The notes beneath the pieces were generated by a model, which worked only from the letters and a program-made list of their open reading frames with translations, had not been told where the DNA came from and searched no databases. Both the position numbers and the translations under genes were made by a program. From Phycisphaera mikurensis (lineage in GTDB: Bacteria; Planctomycetota; Phycisphaerae; WQYP01), in NCBI GenBank assembly GCA_022730455.1, contig DZDI01000012.1, positions 1 to 39,548 of the forward strand: 39,548 nt of DNA, given 5' to 3'. Numbering within the stretch: the first letter of the stretch is position 1; each line of letters opens with the position of its first letter. This document shows positions 15,945 through 24,655 of this stretch, piece after piece.

Positions 15945-17996
15945 CTAACTTTGTACATTGTGCGCCGGCACCGCGCCGGCTGCCAAGGCCAACTGCTTCT
16001 TCTTGATGTTGATGAGAATGGGTTTAACATAAAAGGCGTAGCCAATACCCGCGATGATCATGATAACTCCCGTTAGCATGGCATAGAAACCATGGGTATT
16101 GCCGACACCCAGAACCGTAAAAGCCTGTCCGTTCTGCAATTTGCCAAAACGGGCCTGAAATATATGCAATCCATCAATTTGTGCCGGGTGATTAAGATGG
16201 ATGGTAACATGCTGAGTTTTGCCGGTACGGAGATTTCGAATTAGAACCTTACTGATGAAATCACGCGGGAAAGAATGTCCGCCCGAAAAAAACACCTCTT
16301 TACAACTCAGCAGTTTGATGGAAATGGGCATGGAGCGGCGGAATTCTGAAAAAATTAACCCCAGTTTTCCGCCATTCGGCAATCGTGCGAAAATAGGGGG
16401 TAAATCTCCATGAAAACCAAACTGCTGATACGGCACGTAGAGTTCTTTGGTAAACCCATTGGGGCCGGTAATTTTTGCCAGGATGATGCAGTGCCCCATG
16501 GTATTTTCCACCTTGGGTATGCGGTCAGCAGCAGGTATGAGGTGTGGCCGCAACGCGACCTCAGCCTCGCGCAGCAAGGTAAATGATGATTTAATACCTT
16601 GCATGTCGACTGGGACCGGTTTGCCAAAACCGCTAATCGCTTTTTGCGTCACTGCTCCACCGGGTTTCCGATGGACAAGCAGAAATTTTCCGCTCTTGAA
16701 CTCGACTATCCAGAACTGATCGCGGGTTGCGTCGAGGTACCGGACATGCAATCGCCTGTCAAACTTGTGCACCAGCAATTTACGCTGGCCATTTTTGAAG
16801 ACAAAGTCCACAGACTGCGTCGGATAACGGAACAACGCGACCCGCTGAAAACGGACGGTCTTACCCTTTCCCTTGCGAGTTACATTAATCATGCAGGCCT
16901 CGCTGATCGCACCGTTATAGGTGGAGTTGATCAGCGGCATGGTAATCAAATGACGTGGAACCAGAGTGTATGGTGTGCCTTTAACGACAAGTTTTTGTCC
17001 CACGCGGAATGGATACACACGCCGTACGTGATCGGCATCCACCCGCACAATCAGGGCGTGCGTGCCGGAAAAGCTTTGAGTTATGTCGCGTAGACGCCGC
17101 TGGGACGGGTGATAAAGATACGACACCACGAACGGCGAATTAACACCCGTCACCCGCCCACGGGGGCTATTGCCAATTAGCCACTCTCCACTGGTTCCTC
17201 GTTCGCCTCCCATGTTAAATTCAACTGCGGGGCGACGCGGTACGGTACCAGGCGTTCGCGGCACAGGAAACCCCTCCAACCGCGTATATGGAAAGTAACC
17301 AATCACTTTTACATGATAGCCTTTAAGCGAAGGACTCAATCCACCTATCGCGGCATGGGGAATGACTATGTTAAGTGGATTGCCGCCCTGCGGTGTGCGG
17401 CGGTCAAATATGGGCAATGACTTCACTTCGACAATTGACGACTGAACTTTGCTGCCACCTTTATACTCCAGGTAGACAGCTCGATCTGAGGCGTCATAGT
17501 AATGACGAACCGTCGAATTGATGAAAATGCGAGTGAGGCCCTCGTGTTTGAGCCCAAAGTAAAAAAAACACCCGGTGATCAGCGTAATAATCCCAACGTG
17601 CACGGTCCAGACGCCCAATCTATACAGCGTGAGGGGAATGCGGCGCAGCGTAACCGTAATCAGCGTTGTTGCCAGAAGCAGAAGGAGGATGACCAGCGGT
17701 GGCGCGTCAAAAAACTGCATGGTGGAAACGTCAAAATAGGCACGTAAGCCTGGAAGTCCAGAACCCAATGCCAGATATATAGCAATTAGCCCAAGGTAGC
17801 TGATCCCCAGCGTGACCGAGCTGAAATATCGAACTACCCAACCAAGGAGATCGTGCCGAAGAGCCAATTTGTCCAAGAATTTTCCGGCCGCCATGGGGCA
17901 CTGCCCTATCCATAAAAAGAAACGTTCAATCGGCCAAAGCTGGACGGATGCCTTAGCCGGGGCTACAGGTGATGGGTCTGAGGGAACAGTTGTCAT
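15945..17996 (-). CDS. resB: ResB-like cytochrome c biogenesis protein (Ccs1)
   Basis: Membrane partner of CcsA in System II; together they move heme across the membrane and attach it to apocytochromes c. About 683 residues with three N-terminal TM helices (about 60-80, 100-118, 128-150), a large extracytoplasmic beta-rich region, and a last TM helix close to the C-terminus (FYAMLTGVIMIIAGIGYAF) followed by a Lys-rich end. This TM layout and the neighbour ccsA identify ResB, although the middle region is divergent. Start: ATG at 17996 (MTTVPSDPSP); an in-frame TTG at 18008 is possible and neither has a strong ribosome binding site. First gene of the operon; a CRP-type palindrome lies about 90 nt upstream. 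Confidence 0.88.
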   Translation of the reverse strand: MTTVPSDPSPVAPAKASVQLWPIERFFLWIGQCPMAAGKFLDKLALRHDLLGWVVRYFSSVTLGISYLGLIAIYLALGSGLPGLRAYFDVSTMQFFDAPPLVILLLLLATTLITVTLRRIPLTLYRLGVWTVHVGIITLITGCFFYFGLKHEGLTRIFINSTVRHYYDASDRAVYLEYKGGSKVQSSIVEVKSLPIFDRRTPQGGNPLNIVIPHAAIGGLSPSLKGYHVKVIGYFPYTRLEGFPVPRTPGTVPRRPAVEFNMGGERGTSGEWLIGNSPRGRVTGVNSPFVVSYLYHPSQRRLRDITQSFSGTHALIVRVDADHVRRVYPFRVGQKLVVKGTPYTLVPRHLITMPLINSTYNGAISEACMINVTRKGKGKTVRFQRVALFRYPTQSVDFVFKNGQRKLLVHKFDRRLHVRYLDATRDQFWIVEFKSGKFLLVHRKPGGAVTQKAISGFGKPVPVDMQGIKSSFTLLREAEVALRPHLIPAADRIPKVENTMGHCIILAKITGPNGFTKELYVPYQQFGFHGDLPPIFARLPNGGKLGLIFSEFRRSMPISIKLLSCKEVFFSGGHSFPRDFISKVLIRNLRTGKTQHVTIHLNHPAQIDGLHIFQARFGKLQNGQAFTVLGVGNTHGFYAMLTGVIMIIAGIGYAFYVKPILINIKKKQLALAAGAVPAHNVQS

Positions 17997-18082
17997 GGGG
18001 TTTATCAACTCAGTCTAAAATATACCAGCGGCCCGCCATGCCACATCTTGCAACATACTACTGGGTTTCTCGCCCAAGTGCC

Positions 18083-18100
18083 TTGTGAAATTTATCACAA
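18083..18100. promoter_or_regulatory. CRP/FNR-superfamily operator
   Basis: TTGTGA-N6-TCACAA is a perfect six-base inverted repeat and contains the E. coli CRP consensus TGTGA-N6-TCACA exactly. It lies about 87-104 nt before the resB start, in the only non-coding stretch upstream of the resB-ccsA-mrp operon and downstream of the isocitrate dehydrogenase stop. A site this distance from the start codon fits activation of the operon. No regulator gene is in the window; whether the binder is CRP-, FNR- or DNR-like is unknown. Confidence 0.6.
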
Positions 18101-18160
18101 ACTCATGTACGTATCAAATCCTTCGTGGGTTCAGCCATTTTTTACCATCATTTCGGTTTA

Positions 18161-19192
18161 CTAGAGCGCCGCAACTATTGCATTTGTGAACTCGCGTGTC
18201 GTGGCCAAACCACCTAAATCCCGGGTGCGGATTTTACCTTCCACCAGCACATGATCATAGGCACCCTTAATGCGTCCCGCGGCGGTTTTGCAGGCTTGGG
18301 AGTTCAGTTTTTCGGCCAAAAAATTCAGCATCATGACGCCGCTCATCAGGCAAGCCAAAGGATTCGCCAATCCTTTCCCTGCGATGTCCGGTGCGCTGCC
18401 GTGGACGGCTTCAAACACGGCGCAATCTCGACCAATATTCGCTCCTGGAACCACTCCCAGCCCCCCCACCATGCCGGCGCATAAATCACTCACTAAATCG
18501 CCATAGAGATTTTCCATTAGCAACACATCATATCGCGTTGGGTCACGTACCAGTTGCATGCAGGCATTGTCAATAATGATCTCTTCATACTCAACTTGCG
18601 GGTATTTGGCATCACGCACCGCCTTCGCGCATCGCAAAAACAGACCGTCTGTGAGTTTCATGATATTGGCTTTATGAAAGACGCTGACTTTTTTTCTCTG
18701 GCGATGCACGCAATAGTCGAAAGCATATTCTGCAATGCGCGTACAGGCGCCCTCAGTGGCGACCTTCATGGAGGTTACAACACCCGGTGCGATTTGATTT
18801 TCAATGCCGGTGTAGAGTCCTTCTGTATTTTCGCGAAATATGACCAGATCAACGCCCTCGTAACGGGTTGTTACACCCGGCAGATTACGCACCGGCCGCA
18901 CGGCGGCGTACAGATCAAGTGCTTTCCGCAAAGTGACATTCACCGAACGAAATCCACCACCGATCGGTGTACCCACAGGCCCTTTCAGACCAACGCCGGT
19001 ACGCCGGAGTTCGGCGAGCGTTATCTCTGGCAGTACATCACCGTGTGTCGCCGCTGCACCAAGGCCCGCTGGCATGGGGAGCCATTTAATGGGCGCCCCG
19101 GCAGCCTCGATCACCTCGCATGCTGCGGCCGTCACATCCGGACCAATCCCATCACCAGCAATTAGAACGGCTTCAATCATTTCCTTCGACAT
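18161..19192 (-). CDS. NAD-type isocitrate dehydrogenase (IDH/IMDH family)
   Basis: Decarboxylating dehydrogenase of the isocitrate/isopropylmalate family, 343 residues, cytoplasmic. Motifs: IAGDGIGPDV (nucleotide/strand 1), SVNVTLRKALDLYAAVRPV (83-101, substrate Ser, Asn and Arg residues), FRENTEGLYTGIE (119-131), an active-site Lys in KANIMKLTDG, Asp residues for metal in YDVLLMENLYGDLVSDL, and HGSAPDIAGKGLANP for coenzyme. The NVTLRKALDLYAAVRP and ENTEGLYTGIE forms match the short NAD-dependent isocitrate dehydrogenases (mitochondrial IDH3-like) better than LeuB, which would place it in the TCA cycle; a homoisocitrate or tartrate dehydrogenase cannot be wholly excluded. ATG at 19192 has AAGGA and GAGG upstream. 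No leu genes are nearby. Confidence 0.9.
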   Translation of the reverse strand: MSKEMIEAVLIAGDGIGPDVTAAACEVIEAAGAPIKWLPMPAGLGAAATHGDVLPEITLAELRRTGVGLKGPVGTPIGGGFRSVNVTLRKALDLYAAVRPVRNLPGVTTRYEGVDLVIFRENTEGLYTGIENQIAPGVVTSMKVATEGACTRIAEYAFDYCVHRQRKKVSVFHKANIMKLTDGLFLRCAKAVRDAKYPQVEYEEIIIDNACMQLVRDPTRYDVLLMENLYGDLVSDLCAGMVGGLGVVPGANIGRDCAVFEAVHGSAPDIAGKGLANPLACLMSGVMMLNFLAEKLNSQACKTAAGRIKGAYDHVLVEGKIRTRDLGGLATTREFTNAIVAAL

Positions 19193-19233
19193 AACCTCAT
19201 CGGTCCTTCTGCAAAAGCACGCACCACCTCAAG

Positions 19234-19250
19234 TGTCCAAATAATAGCAC
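19234..19250 (+). repeat. Copy 3 of the intergenic TGTCCAAATA repeat
   Basis: TGTCCAAATAATAGCAC lies in the gap between the divergent isocitrate dehydrogenase and aldo/keto reductase genes. It shares 14 of 17 positions with the copy at 2313 (TGTCCAAATAACAGCAG). Confidence 0.5.
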
Positions 19251-19475
19251 CGTTGCGACGATGCGATTATAGATGCCCTTCATGAAGCGGCAACACAGAC
19301 GTACCATGTACTGATCTGGTCTGAACCAAAGCGATCCATTTTCTCTCATTTCTGATTTTACGCTTCTGGTTAAAAACCTGTACACTTTACCCGGGCAAGG
19401 TTGATCCACTGGCGGCGTACGGCGGGTGGATGGGTGGTTTGTACTACGGGTGGCTATTTCAGGAGGTTAAAAACA

Positions 19476-20615
19476 ATGCTGTATCGCTTCATTCCCAACA
19501 CCGACATTAAGGTGTCCACGTTATCGTTCGGCAATTTTATTTACGGCAGTGGTATGTGGGGTAAAACCAGTGCAGATGAGCCGCAGGGCGTCGCCCTCCA
19601 AAATAAGGCATTCGATTTAGGTGTAAATTTTTTCGATACGGCCGATGCATACGACAATGGTCGCGCGGAAAAAATGATGCGCGAAACCATCACCTATGCG
19701 GGCCGCGATAAGATCGTACTATCGACCAAAGTTGGCTACGATTTTTATTCTGATCCGGGATCGGCGGGGGCACATCGGGAGCGGAAGCAGGATTTTTCGC
19801 CCGCTTTTCTGGATTTTGCCTTGGAACAATCACTCAAACGTCTTAACACAGACTACATTGACCTCTGGCAGGCGCACAATATTAAATTGCCGCAAATGAC
19901 CGACGAATTGCGCACTGCTTTAGAACGTCTCAAACTACAGGGAAAAATTCGGGCATGGGGCATTGCCCTAGGCCCGGCTATCGGTTGGCGTGAAGAAGGA
20001 GCCGCGGCGATCGAACAATGGAGGTGCGCCACGGTTCAGACTGTATTCAACATGCTTGAGCAGCATCCAGGGCTCGAATTTTGCCACCGCAGCGACCAAA
20101 CATGCAGCACAGGGATCATCAGTCGGGTGCCACATAGTTCAGGCATATTGCAGGATATCTACACCGCCGACATGACTTTTACCGATCACCGTAAATTTCG
20201 CGATCGCAATTGGCTGGTTTATGGCTTGAAAAAAGTCGAGTTGCTGCGTGAAATTCAGGAGACACATCGCTGCACGCTGGGGCAGTTGGCTATTAAGTGG
20301 CTTCTGAGTTTTCCCAAGCTGATATCGGTCCAGCCAAACATTGCAACTGAAGCCGAATTACTGGAGTTTGCTGCCGCCGCATCTGATCCGATTTTGCTGA
20401 GCGGTGAAGAGATGAAGAAGATTGGCGACTTGGTGGAAAATGACTTTGGCTTCGGGCCCGAAGCCCATGCGTGTGATCTCAAGAGCAGCATCACAGACAG
20501 TGGGGTGACCCGCAGTGAGTACCAACTCAATACCCCCATTCCAAAGCTCAACCCGCACCATACACAGCTCGCGTCTTCATCGACTGAACAGACTCCCGGC
20601 AGTGTCCAAAGGTAA
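19476..20615 (+). CDS. Aldo/keto reductase
   Basis: 379-residue predicted NAD(P)H-dependent oxidoreductase. The catalytic tetrad is complete: Asp54 and Tyr59 in FFDTADAYDNG, Lys85 in VLSTKVGYDF and His134 in WQAHNIKLP. It differs from the reductase at the start of the window in length and in having a C-terminal tail of about 60 residues (from roughly 320) rich in Ser, Thr, Pro and His, without a recognised domain. The frame opens upstream at 19401, but the ATG at 19476 has a perfect AGGAGGT at 19461-19467 with an 8-nt spacer. Substrate unknown. It stands alone; the next gene is about 250 nt downstream behind two hairpins. Confidence 0.9.
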   Translation: MLYRFIPNTDIKVSTLSFGNFIYGSGMWGKTSADEPQGVALQNKAFDLGVNFFDTADAYDNGRAEKMMRETITYAGRDKIVLSTKVGYDFYSDPGSAGAHRERKQDFSPAFLDFALEQSLKRLNTDYIDLWQAHNIKLPQMTDELRTALERLKLQGKIRAWGIALGPAIGWREEGAAAIEQWRCATVQTVFNMLEQHPGLEFCHRSDQTCSTGIISRVPHSSGILQDIYTADMTFTDHRKFRDRNWLVYGLKKVELLREIQETHRCTLGQLAIKWLLSFPKLISVQPNIATEAELLEFAAAASDPILLSGEEMKKIGDLVENDFGFGPEAHACDLKSSITDSGVTRSEYQLNTPIPKLNPHHTQLASSSTEQTPGSVQR

Positions 20616-20785
20616 ACGCCACGCCACGGTATGGTTCGACGGGTGTAAGGCAACCACGCCTCGCCATCTGTGGGTTCAGGCTTGCGATGCATAATGATAC
20701 TGGCGGAAATTCCAAGAATCTTCAGGAGCCTCCGTAACAGTACCATCAACGTGCGGCGAACAGACACGTTTGAACATCCCATGAG

Positions 20786-20844
20786 AATCCTCTACGCTAG
20801 GTACGCTTGAGGATTTGCCCCCGAATGAAGGGGGGCATTGTTTT
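20786..20844 (+). terminator. Tandem hairpins with T-run: terminator or leader attenuator
   Basis: AATCCTC (20786-20792) pairs perfectly with GAGGATT (20809-20815) around a 16-nt loop that contains TACGCT twice. One base later GCCCCC (20817-20822) pairs with GGGGGC (20831-20836) around an 8-nt loop, followed by ATTGTTTT. The second hairpin plus T-run has the form of an intrinsic terminator. It is about 200 nt after the reductase stop but only 18 nt before the TSUP transporter start, so it could be that gene's 5' leader control rather than the reductase terminator. Confidence 0.5.
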
Positions 20845-20861
20845 AAGGGAGTGGCCTTGGC

Positions 20862-21716
20862 GTGACGCTGGTATCTTTGATCTGGGTTTTAAAAATTGCA
20901 TTGATATCCTGCGCCGGAGGGGTAATTGGCGCCATCAGCGGTTTGGGCGGTGGAATTGTCATCGTGCCGGTACTCACCATCTTTATGGGTTTACCCATTG
21001 AGGATGCCATTGGCGCAAGCATTGTATCCGTGATTGCCGTCTCCTCTGGGGCGGGTGCTGTTTACGTGCGCGATCATATCACTAACGTGCGCATCGCAAT
21101 GTTCCTTGAGTTATCCACTGCCACTGGCGCCGTATTTGGGGCTGCTGTTTTGGCCCAATTTCTAAACGCGCAACTGCTATCGATACTCTTTGGCATCACA
21201 TTGCTGGTGTCGCTGATTCCCGTGATGTTCAAGATCGGTGATGAGCTACCCAAAAACATCAAGAACGATCGTTTAGCGAATTTTCTTAAATTGCAGGGCA
21301 GCTACTTTGACAAGCGAATGAATCGCGAGGTGTATTATAATTCCGCCCATGTACCACCCGCCATGGGCATCATGTTCGTGGCCGGCCTCATGGCAGGGAT
21401 TTTAGGTATCGGTGCCGGTGTATTAAAAGTACTGGCGCAGGAAATTGCCATGAAGCTGCCTACTAAAGTGTCCACCGCCACCAGCAATTTTATGATTGGC
21501 GTTACCGGGGCAGCGGCGGCAGGTGTCTATTTACGCCGTGGGCTTGTACTTCCCTATTTAGTGGTGCCCGTGGCTACATCCGTGTTGCTTGGGGCTTTGA
21601 TCGGGACCAAATTAATGGAGAAAATGTCAAATGCCGGTGTGAGAAAGGTTTTTGCCATTGCGCTCGGTGTGGTGGGAATTGAAATGCTGTTGCGTGGATT
21701 TAAGGTGCATTTTTAA
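20862..21716 (+). CDS. TSUP (TauE/SafE) family membrane transporter
   Basis: Polytopic inner-membrane protein, 284 residues, probably exporting sulfite or a related sulfur-containing or organic anion. The two internally repeated glycine-rich elements typical of the family are visible: GGVIGAISGLGGGIVIVPVL (19-38) and AGLMAGILGIGAGVLKVL (174-191). Seven to eight hydrophobic helices are apparent, with a short soluble loop around 123-165. The start is GTG at 20862 with AGGGAG about 10 nt upstream. Its stop overlaps the start of the next gene (TAATG), and that gene encodes DUF1634, a partner often found beside TSUP genes, so the pair is translationally coupled. The true substrate is not evident. 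Confidence 0.88.
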   Translation: MTLVSLIWVLKIALISCAGGVIGAISGLGGGIVIVPVLTIFMGLPIEDAIGASIVSVIAVSSGAGAVYVRDHITNVRIAMFLELSTATGAVFGAAVLAQFLNAQLLSILFGITLLVSLIPVMFKIGDELPKNIKNDRLANFLKLQGSYFDKRMNREVYYNSAHVPPAMGIMFVAGLMAGILGIGAGVLKVLAQEIAMKLPTKVSTATSNFMIGVTGAAAAGVYLRRGLVLPYLVVPVATSVLLGALIGTKLMEKMSNAGVRKVFAIALGVVGIEMLLRGFKVHF

Positions 21717-22129
21717 TGAGTGATGAACCCCAAAAACCCACCACCGATGCTGCAGACAACAGTGCCAAAATCCATAGTGATGCCATCGTACAGGATGTGT
21801 CAGGCTGGGTACTGCGCATAGGTGTGATCTTAAGCGTCGTTGTGATGATTCTGGGATTTATCATTAGCTACATTCAAAGGGCCCCCAGCGTAAAATATAT
21901 GGAGCACGCTACTTTCAAGTGGAGCGTTCACAAGCTGGTATTTGGCGTCCTGCACGGGTCGGGAGAATCCATTATCGAGCTGGGACTTTTATTATTGGTG
22001 CTCACGCCGGTGACGCGCGTTGCGGTAAGCGTTTTTCTCTTCACATTTGTAGACAAGGATCGCTTTTACGCATGGGTGACTTTGGGCGTATTGATCATCA
22101 CCCTTGTTTCCCTTTTCCTGATTCGTTAA
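21716..22129 (+). CDS. DUF1634 membrane protein, TSUP partner
   Basis: 137-residue membrane protein with three predicted TM helices (about 24-46, 80-102 and 113-136). Conserved-looking segments are SGWVLRIGVILSVVVMILGF at the first helix and the run ending in ELGLLLLVLTPVTRV, which match the DUF1634 pattern. It starts on the A of the preceding TAA stop, so it is coupled to the TSUP transporter; a role as accessory subunit of that transporter is the usual inference and has no direct support here. Confidence 0.85.
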   Translation: MSDEPQKPTTDAADNSAKIHSDAIVQDVSGWVLRIGVILSVVVMILGFIISYIQRAPSVKYMEHATFKWSVHKLVFGVLHGSGESIIELGLLLLVLTPVTRVAVSVFLFTFVDKDRFYAWVTLGVLIITLVSLFLIR

Positions 22130-22193
22130 CGCGCGTCGGTCTTTATTCCCGCTGTGTTCGCATTGACAACAGACTGCCCGTAGAATCTCGCCC

Positions 22194-24038
22194 ATGTTTA
22201 TTGCCCGCTGGCTGACAAGAACCTTTTCTAAATGCTCAACACTCACGTGGATACTTATTTGCCTTATGGTGCTTTGTGCGTCGGCAGAAGCTGCCGCGTG
22301 GGCAGCGACGAAACTGATCCCAACTGGTCTGCAGGCCGCGGGCGACGGTGCGACGGTATTTCTATGCCTCCCGGAGGTAGCTAAGAGCGACTCGCCTGAA
22401 TTCGCCATTTGGTATCATTTCGCAAACCAACGTGTGGGTGCGGCCGGGCTTTGGAAAACCCTTTACCCCTTGCCGCTACTTGGGCATCCGGCATGCATAA
22501 CAACGATACATCGCGCAGCACCTCAGTCGCGGTCATCCACATTGGCTGTCTTCTTCCATAGTGGAACAGGTTGGAATTATTCATTGGCAGGCAAAGTTGC
22601 GCTGCCACCTTTGCCAACAGGATTCAGACCTGTAACCGCTTGCGACTCCCCAGCCGGACTTACCGTATTGGGTGAACTCACTCATCCCATGGCCGCGCAG
22701 ACATTCGCCACATCGGCCTCTCATCAGCCTTTACAGAAATCAACGGAAAAAACGCCAATAAAAGCGACGCCCTCGACCGAGGCTACTGTTAAAAAGCCGC
22801 CAAAACCGATTCGGGTCTATCCATGGCAACTTCTGCAACTGCACGATAACCGCTGGATGCCATTACCTCTGCCCGATCGATGTCAGCAGTTGATGAATAA
22901 ATCACAGCCCGTATTGGTCGAAAAACACGGATTGATCTGGCTGTTTCTCAATAGCTCCGGGCGAGTAGAGACCATTCGTTACTGGCAGGCTCGCGGCTTC
23001 GATAATGAGGTTGGCACCCGAATAAAAGCCCCAGCCTCCCCAGCCGCTGACCGTCATACTCAGGCCATAAAACCTCAAACCGTCCTGCCAGATTCAACAT
23101 TAAAAAAGGTAGCGAGCGTTATCAAATGGACGCCAATCCCCGGGCAGTTGGCTATCACCGCCTCCCATGGATATGCAATGGAATTTGCGGCCAATCGAGG
23201 CATTGTAGCGTTGGTCGCATCCAAAGCCACTCATTCGCAGGTAGAAATCACAGGCGGATTCATTCGCATTCATGGTCTACACCGAACGTATACATCATGG
23301 ACCAAACCCTTGCCGATTCAGAAATTTCCACCCAATGCACCACTGACCAATATCGCTGCGGCTAGAGATGGTGACGGTATAAACTTGCTGGTACTTGGGG
23401 CCAAGGGTGGCCTATCGTCACTGACGTTAGAGACGACTGGTAAGCAGATTTATGGCATCTCTTCGATCGCCGCAGCAAAATCATCACCCCCTCAATCACC
23501 TGTATACCCACAATTTCTGGTGCTGGTTTTGGTGACGCTGCTGATATTTTCCCTCTGGCAGCGCAAAACACCCACTGCCGCATCCAAGTCGACGAAGTTG
23601 CCGATTGCTCAGTTGCGTTTTCGTCTTATTGCCGCATTAATTGATATGGCGTTGGCCGCCATTGTCATCATTGTGGTATTCAAACTGTACAATTATCATG
23701 CATGGCAGCCGATTATTCACGCCATGGAAAACATTCTTGCCCAGCCCGATCTCATTTTCAGCACACCCCCGCTGGTCATGTGGTTAAGCCTCTACGAATT
23801 GCACGTGATTTTAGGCGAGGCGCTTGTTGGCCGCTCGGTTGGCAAAGCCATTGTCGGTATTCAAGTGGTGGATCTCACCGGCAAACCCGCCAGCCCGCTG
23901 GCGATACTTATTCGCAATCTGATTCGGATACCTGAAATCATTACTATATTTTTATTTATATTCATGTTTGTGAGCGATGAGCGGCAACGCCTCGGCGATT
24001 TAATTGCCCGCACAATTGTCATAAAACGAAAAAAATAG
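22194..24038 (+). CDS. Large secreted/membrane protein with C-terminal RDD domain
   Basis: 614 residues. An N-terminal signal peptide (hydrophobic run about 17-36, ICLMVLCASAEAAA) leads to a roughly 400-residue extracytoplasmic region of unknown family containing a low-complexity Lys/Pro/Thr linker (about 182-205), then a TM helix (about 440-458) and a C-terminal RDD domain (about 470-614). The RDD part has its hallmark order: LRFRLIAALIDMALA with the Arg and Asp, a long second helix, GRSVGKAIVGIQVVD and the conserved RNLIRIPE and DERQRLGDLIARTIV. RDD proteins are inner-membrane proteins of largely unknown, sometimes transport, function. The large soluble part is unusual; it may form a beta-propeller (repeated short strands), which is a guess. 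The start ATG has no clear ribosome binding site. Confidence 0.8.
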   Translation: MFIARWLTRTFSKCSTLTWILICLMVLCASAEAAAWAATKLIPTGLQAAGDGATVFLCLPEVAKSDSPEFAIWYHFANQRVGAAGLWKTLYPLPLLGHPACITTIHRAAPQSRSSTLAVFFHSGTGWNYSLAGKVALPPLPTGFRPVTACDSPAGLTVLGELTHPMAAQTFATSASHQPLQKSTEKTPIKATPSTEATVKKPPKPIRVYPWQLLQLHDNRWMPLPLPDRCQQLMNKSQPVLVEKHGLIWLFLNSSGRVETIRYWQARGFDNEVGTRIKAPASPAADRHTQAIKPQTVLPDSTLKKVASVIKWTPIPGQLAITASHGYAMEFAANRGIVALVASKATHSQVEITGGFIRIHGLHRTYTSWTKPLPIQKFPPNAPLTNIAAARDGDGINLLVLGAKGGLSSLTLETTGKQIYGISSIAAAKSSPPQSPVYPQFLVLVLVTLLIFSLWQRKTPTAASKSTKLPIAQLRFRLIAALIDMALAAIVIIVVFKLYNYHAWQPIIHAMENILAQPDLIFSTPPLVMWLSLYELHVILGEALVGRSVGKAIVGIQVVDLTGKPASPLAILIRNLIRIPEIITIFLFIFMFVSDERQRLGDLIARTIVIKRKK

Positions 24039-24097
24039 CTCATCATGCATCACAGCATCCAGACTGCCGTGTAGAAGCTATCGGAAATTACTTTGAT

Positions 24098-24655
24098 ATG
24101 ACGATCAATACGGACACCGGCCATCGCTCAATGCCAAGGGCAGCGCGGCCCATCGGGCCGGACCATCAACTTTCCATCGTGCTGGTTCAACCCGAGATAC
24201 CTCAAAATACCGGAAATATTATTCGCCTATGTGCCGCGACCGGAGCGTCACTGCATTTGGTCAGACCGCTGGGATTTGTGTGGAACGAAAAAAGGATGCG
24301 GCGGGCCGCCATGGACTACGTGCAACACACACCAATTGAACTGCACGCGGATATTGACGCTTATCGGCTCGCCGCGGCGGGACGGCATTGGCTGTTTAGC
24401 GCCAAGGCGCAAATTAATCTTTATGATGCGGCATTCAAGCCGGGCGATCGGCTCGTTTTCGGCAGTGAATCAGCCGGTTTGCCTGAAACTTTCAGAGCGT
24501 TTTATCCCGAACATCTTATCCGCATCCCCATGCTGGACGCCAGGCGATGTCTTAATATTTCATCAGCGGCAGCGATCGGCCTTTACGAAGCAATTCGACA
24601 GTTGAATTTTAATGCAGGAGCGGCACACCATGGCAGCCTCACAATTGACAATTGA
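24098..24655 (+). CDS. trmL: tRNA (cytidine/uridine-34-2'-O)-methyltransferase TrmL
   Basis: SPOUT-class RNA methyltransferase (185 residues) that methylates the ribose of wobble nucleotide 34 in leucine tRNAs in E. coli. Visible motifs: IVLVQPEIPQNTGNIIRLCA (motif 1, Asn and Arg of the active site), RPLGFVWNEKRMRRAAMDY, FGSESAGLPE (motif 2) and CLNISSAAAIGLYEA (motif 3, the knot region binding SAM). Length is slightly above the usual 155-160 because of an N-terminal extension of about 25 residues. Its last 26 nt overlap the following mazG-like gene, so the two are co-transcribed. Confidence 0.93.
   Translation: MTINTDTGHRSMPRAARPIGPDHQLSIVLVQPEIPQNTGNIIRLCAATGASLHLVRPLGFVWNEKRMRRAAMDYVQHTPIELHADIDAYRLAAAGRHWLFSAKAQINLYDAAFKPGDRLVFGSESAGLPETFRAFYPEHLIRIPMLDARRCLNISSAAAIGLYEAIRQLNFNAGAAHHGSLTIDN

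Noticed and set aside
16599-17093. 164-residue plus-strand frame
   Set aside because: It is antisense to resB and lacks a ribosome binding site.
18554-19165. 203-residue plus-strand frame
   Set aside because: It is fully antisense to the isocitrate dehydrogenase, which has complete family motifs; no ribosome binding site.
20255-20782. 175-residue minus-strand frame over the end of the reductase
   Set aside because: More than half mirrors the reductase, it is low in structure, and it has no ribosome binding site.
22163-22185. TTGACA before the RDD gene
   Set aside because: No -10 hexamer at 16-18 nt; the nearby TAGAAT is only 12 nt away.
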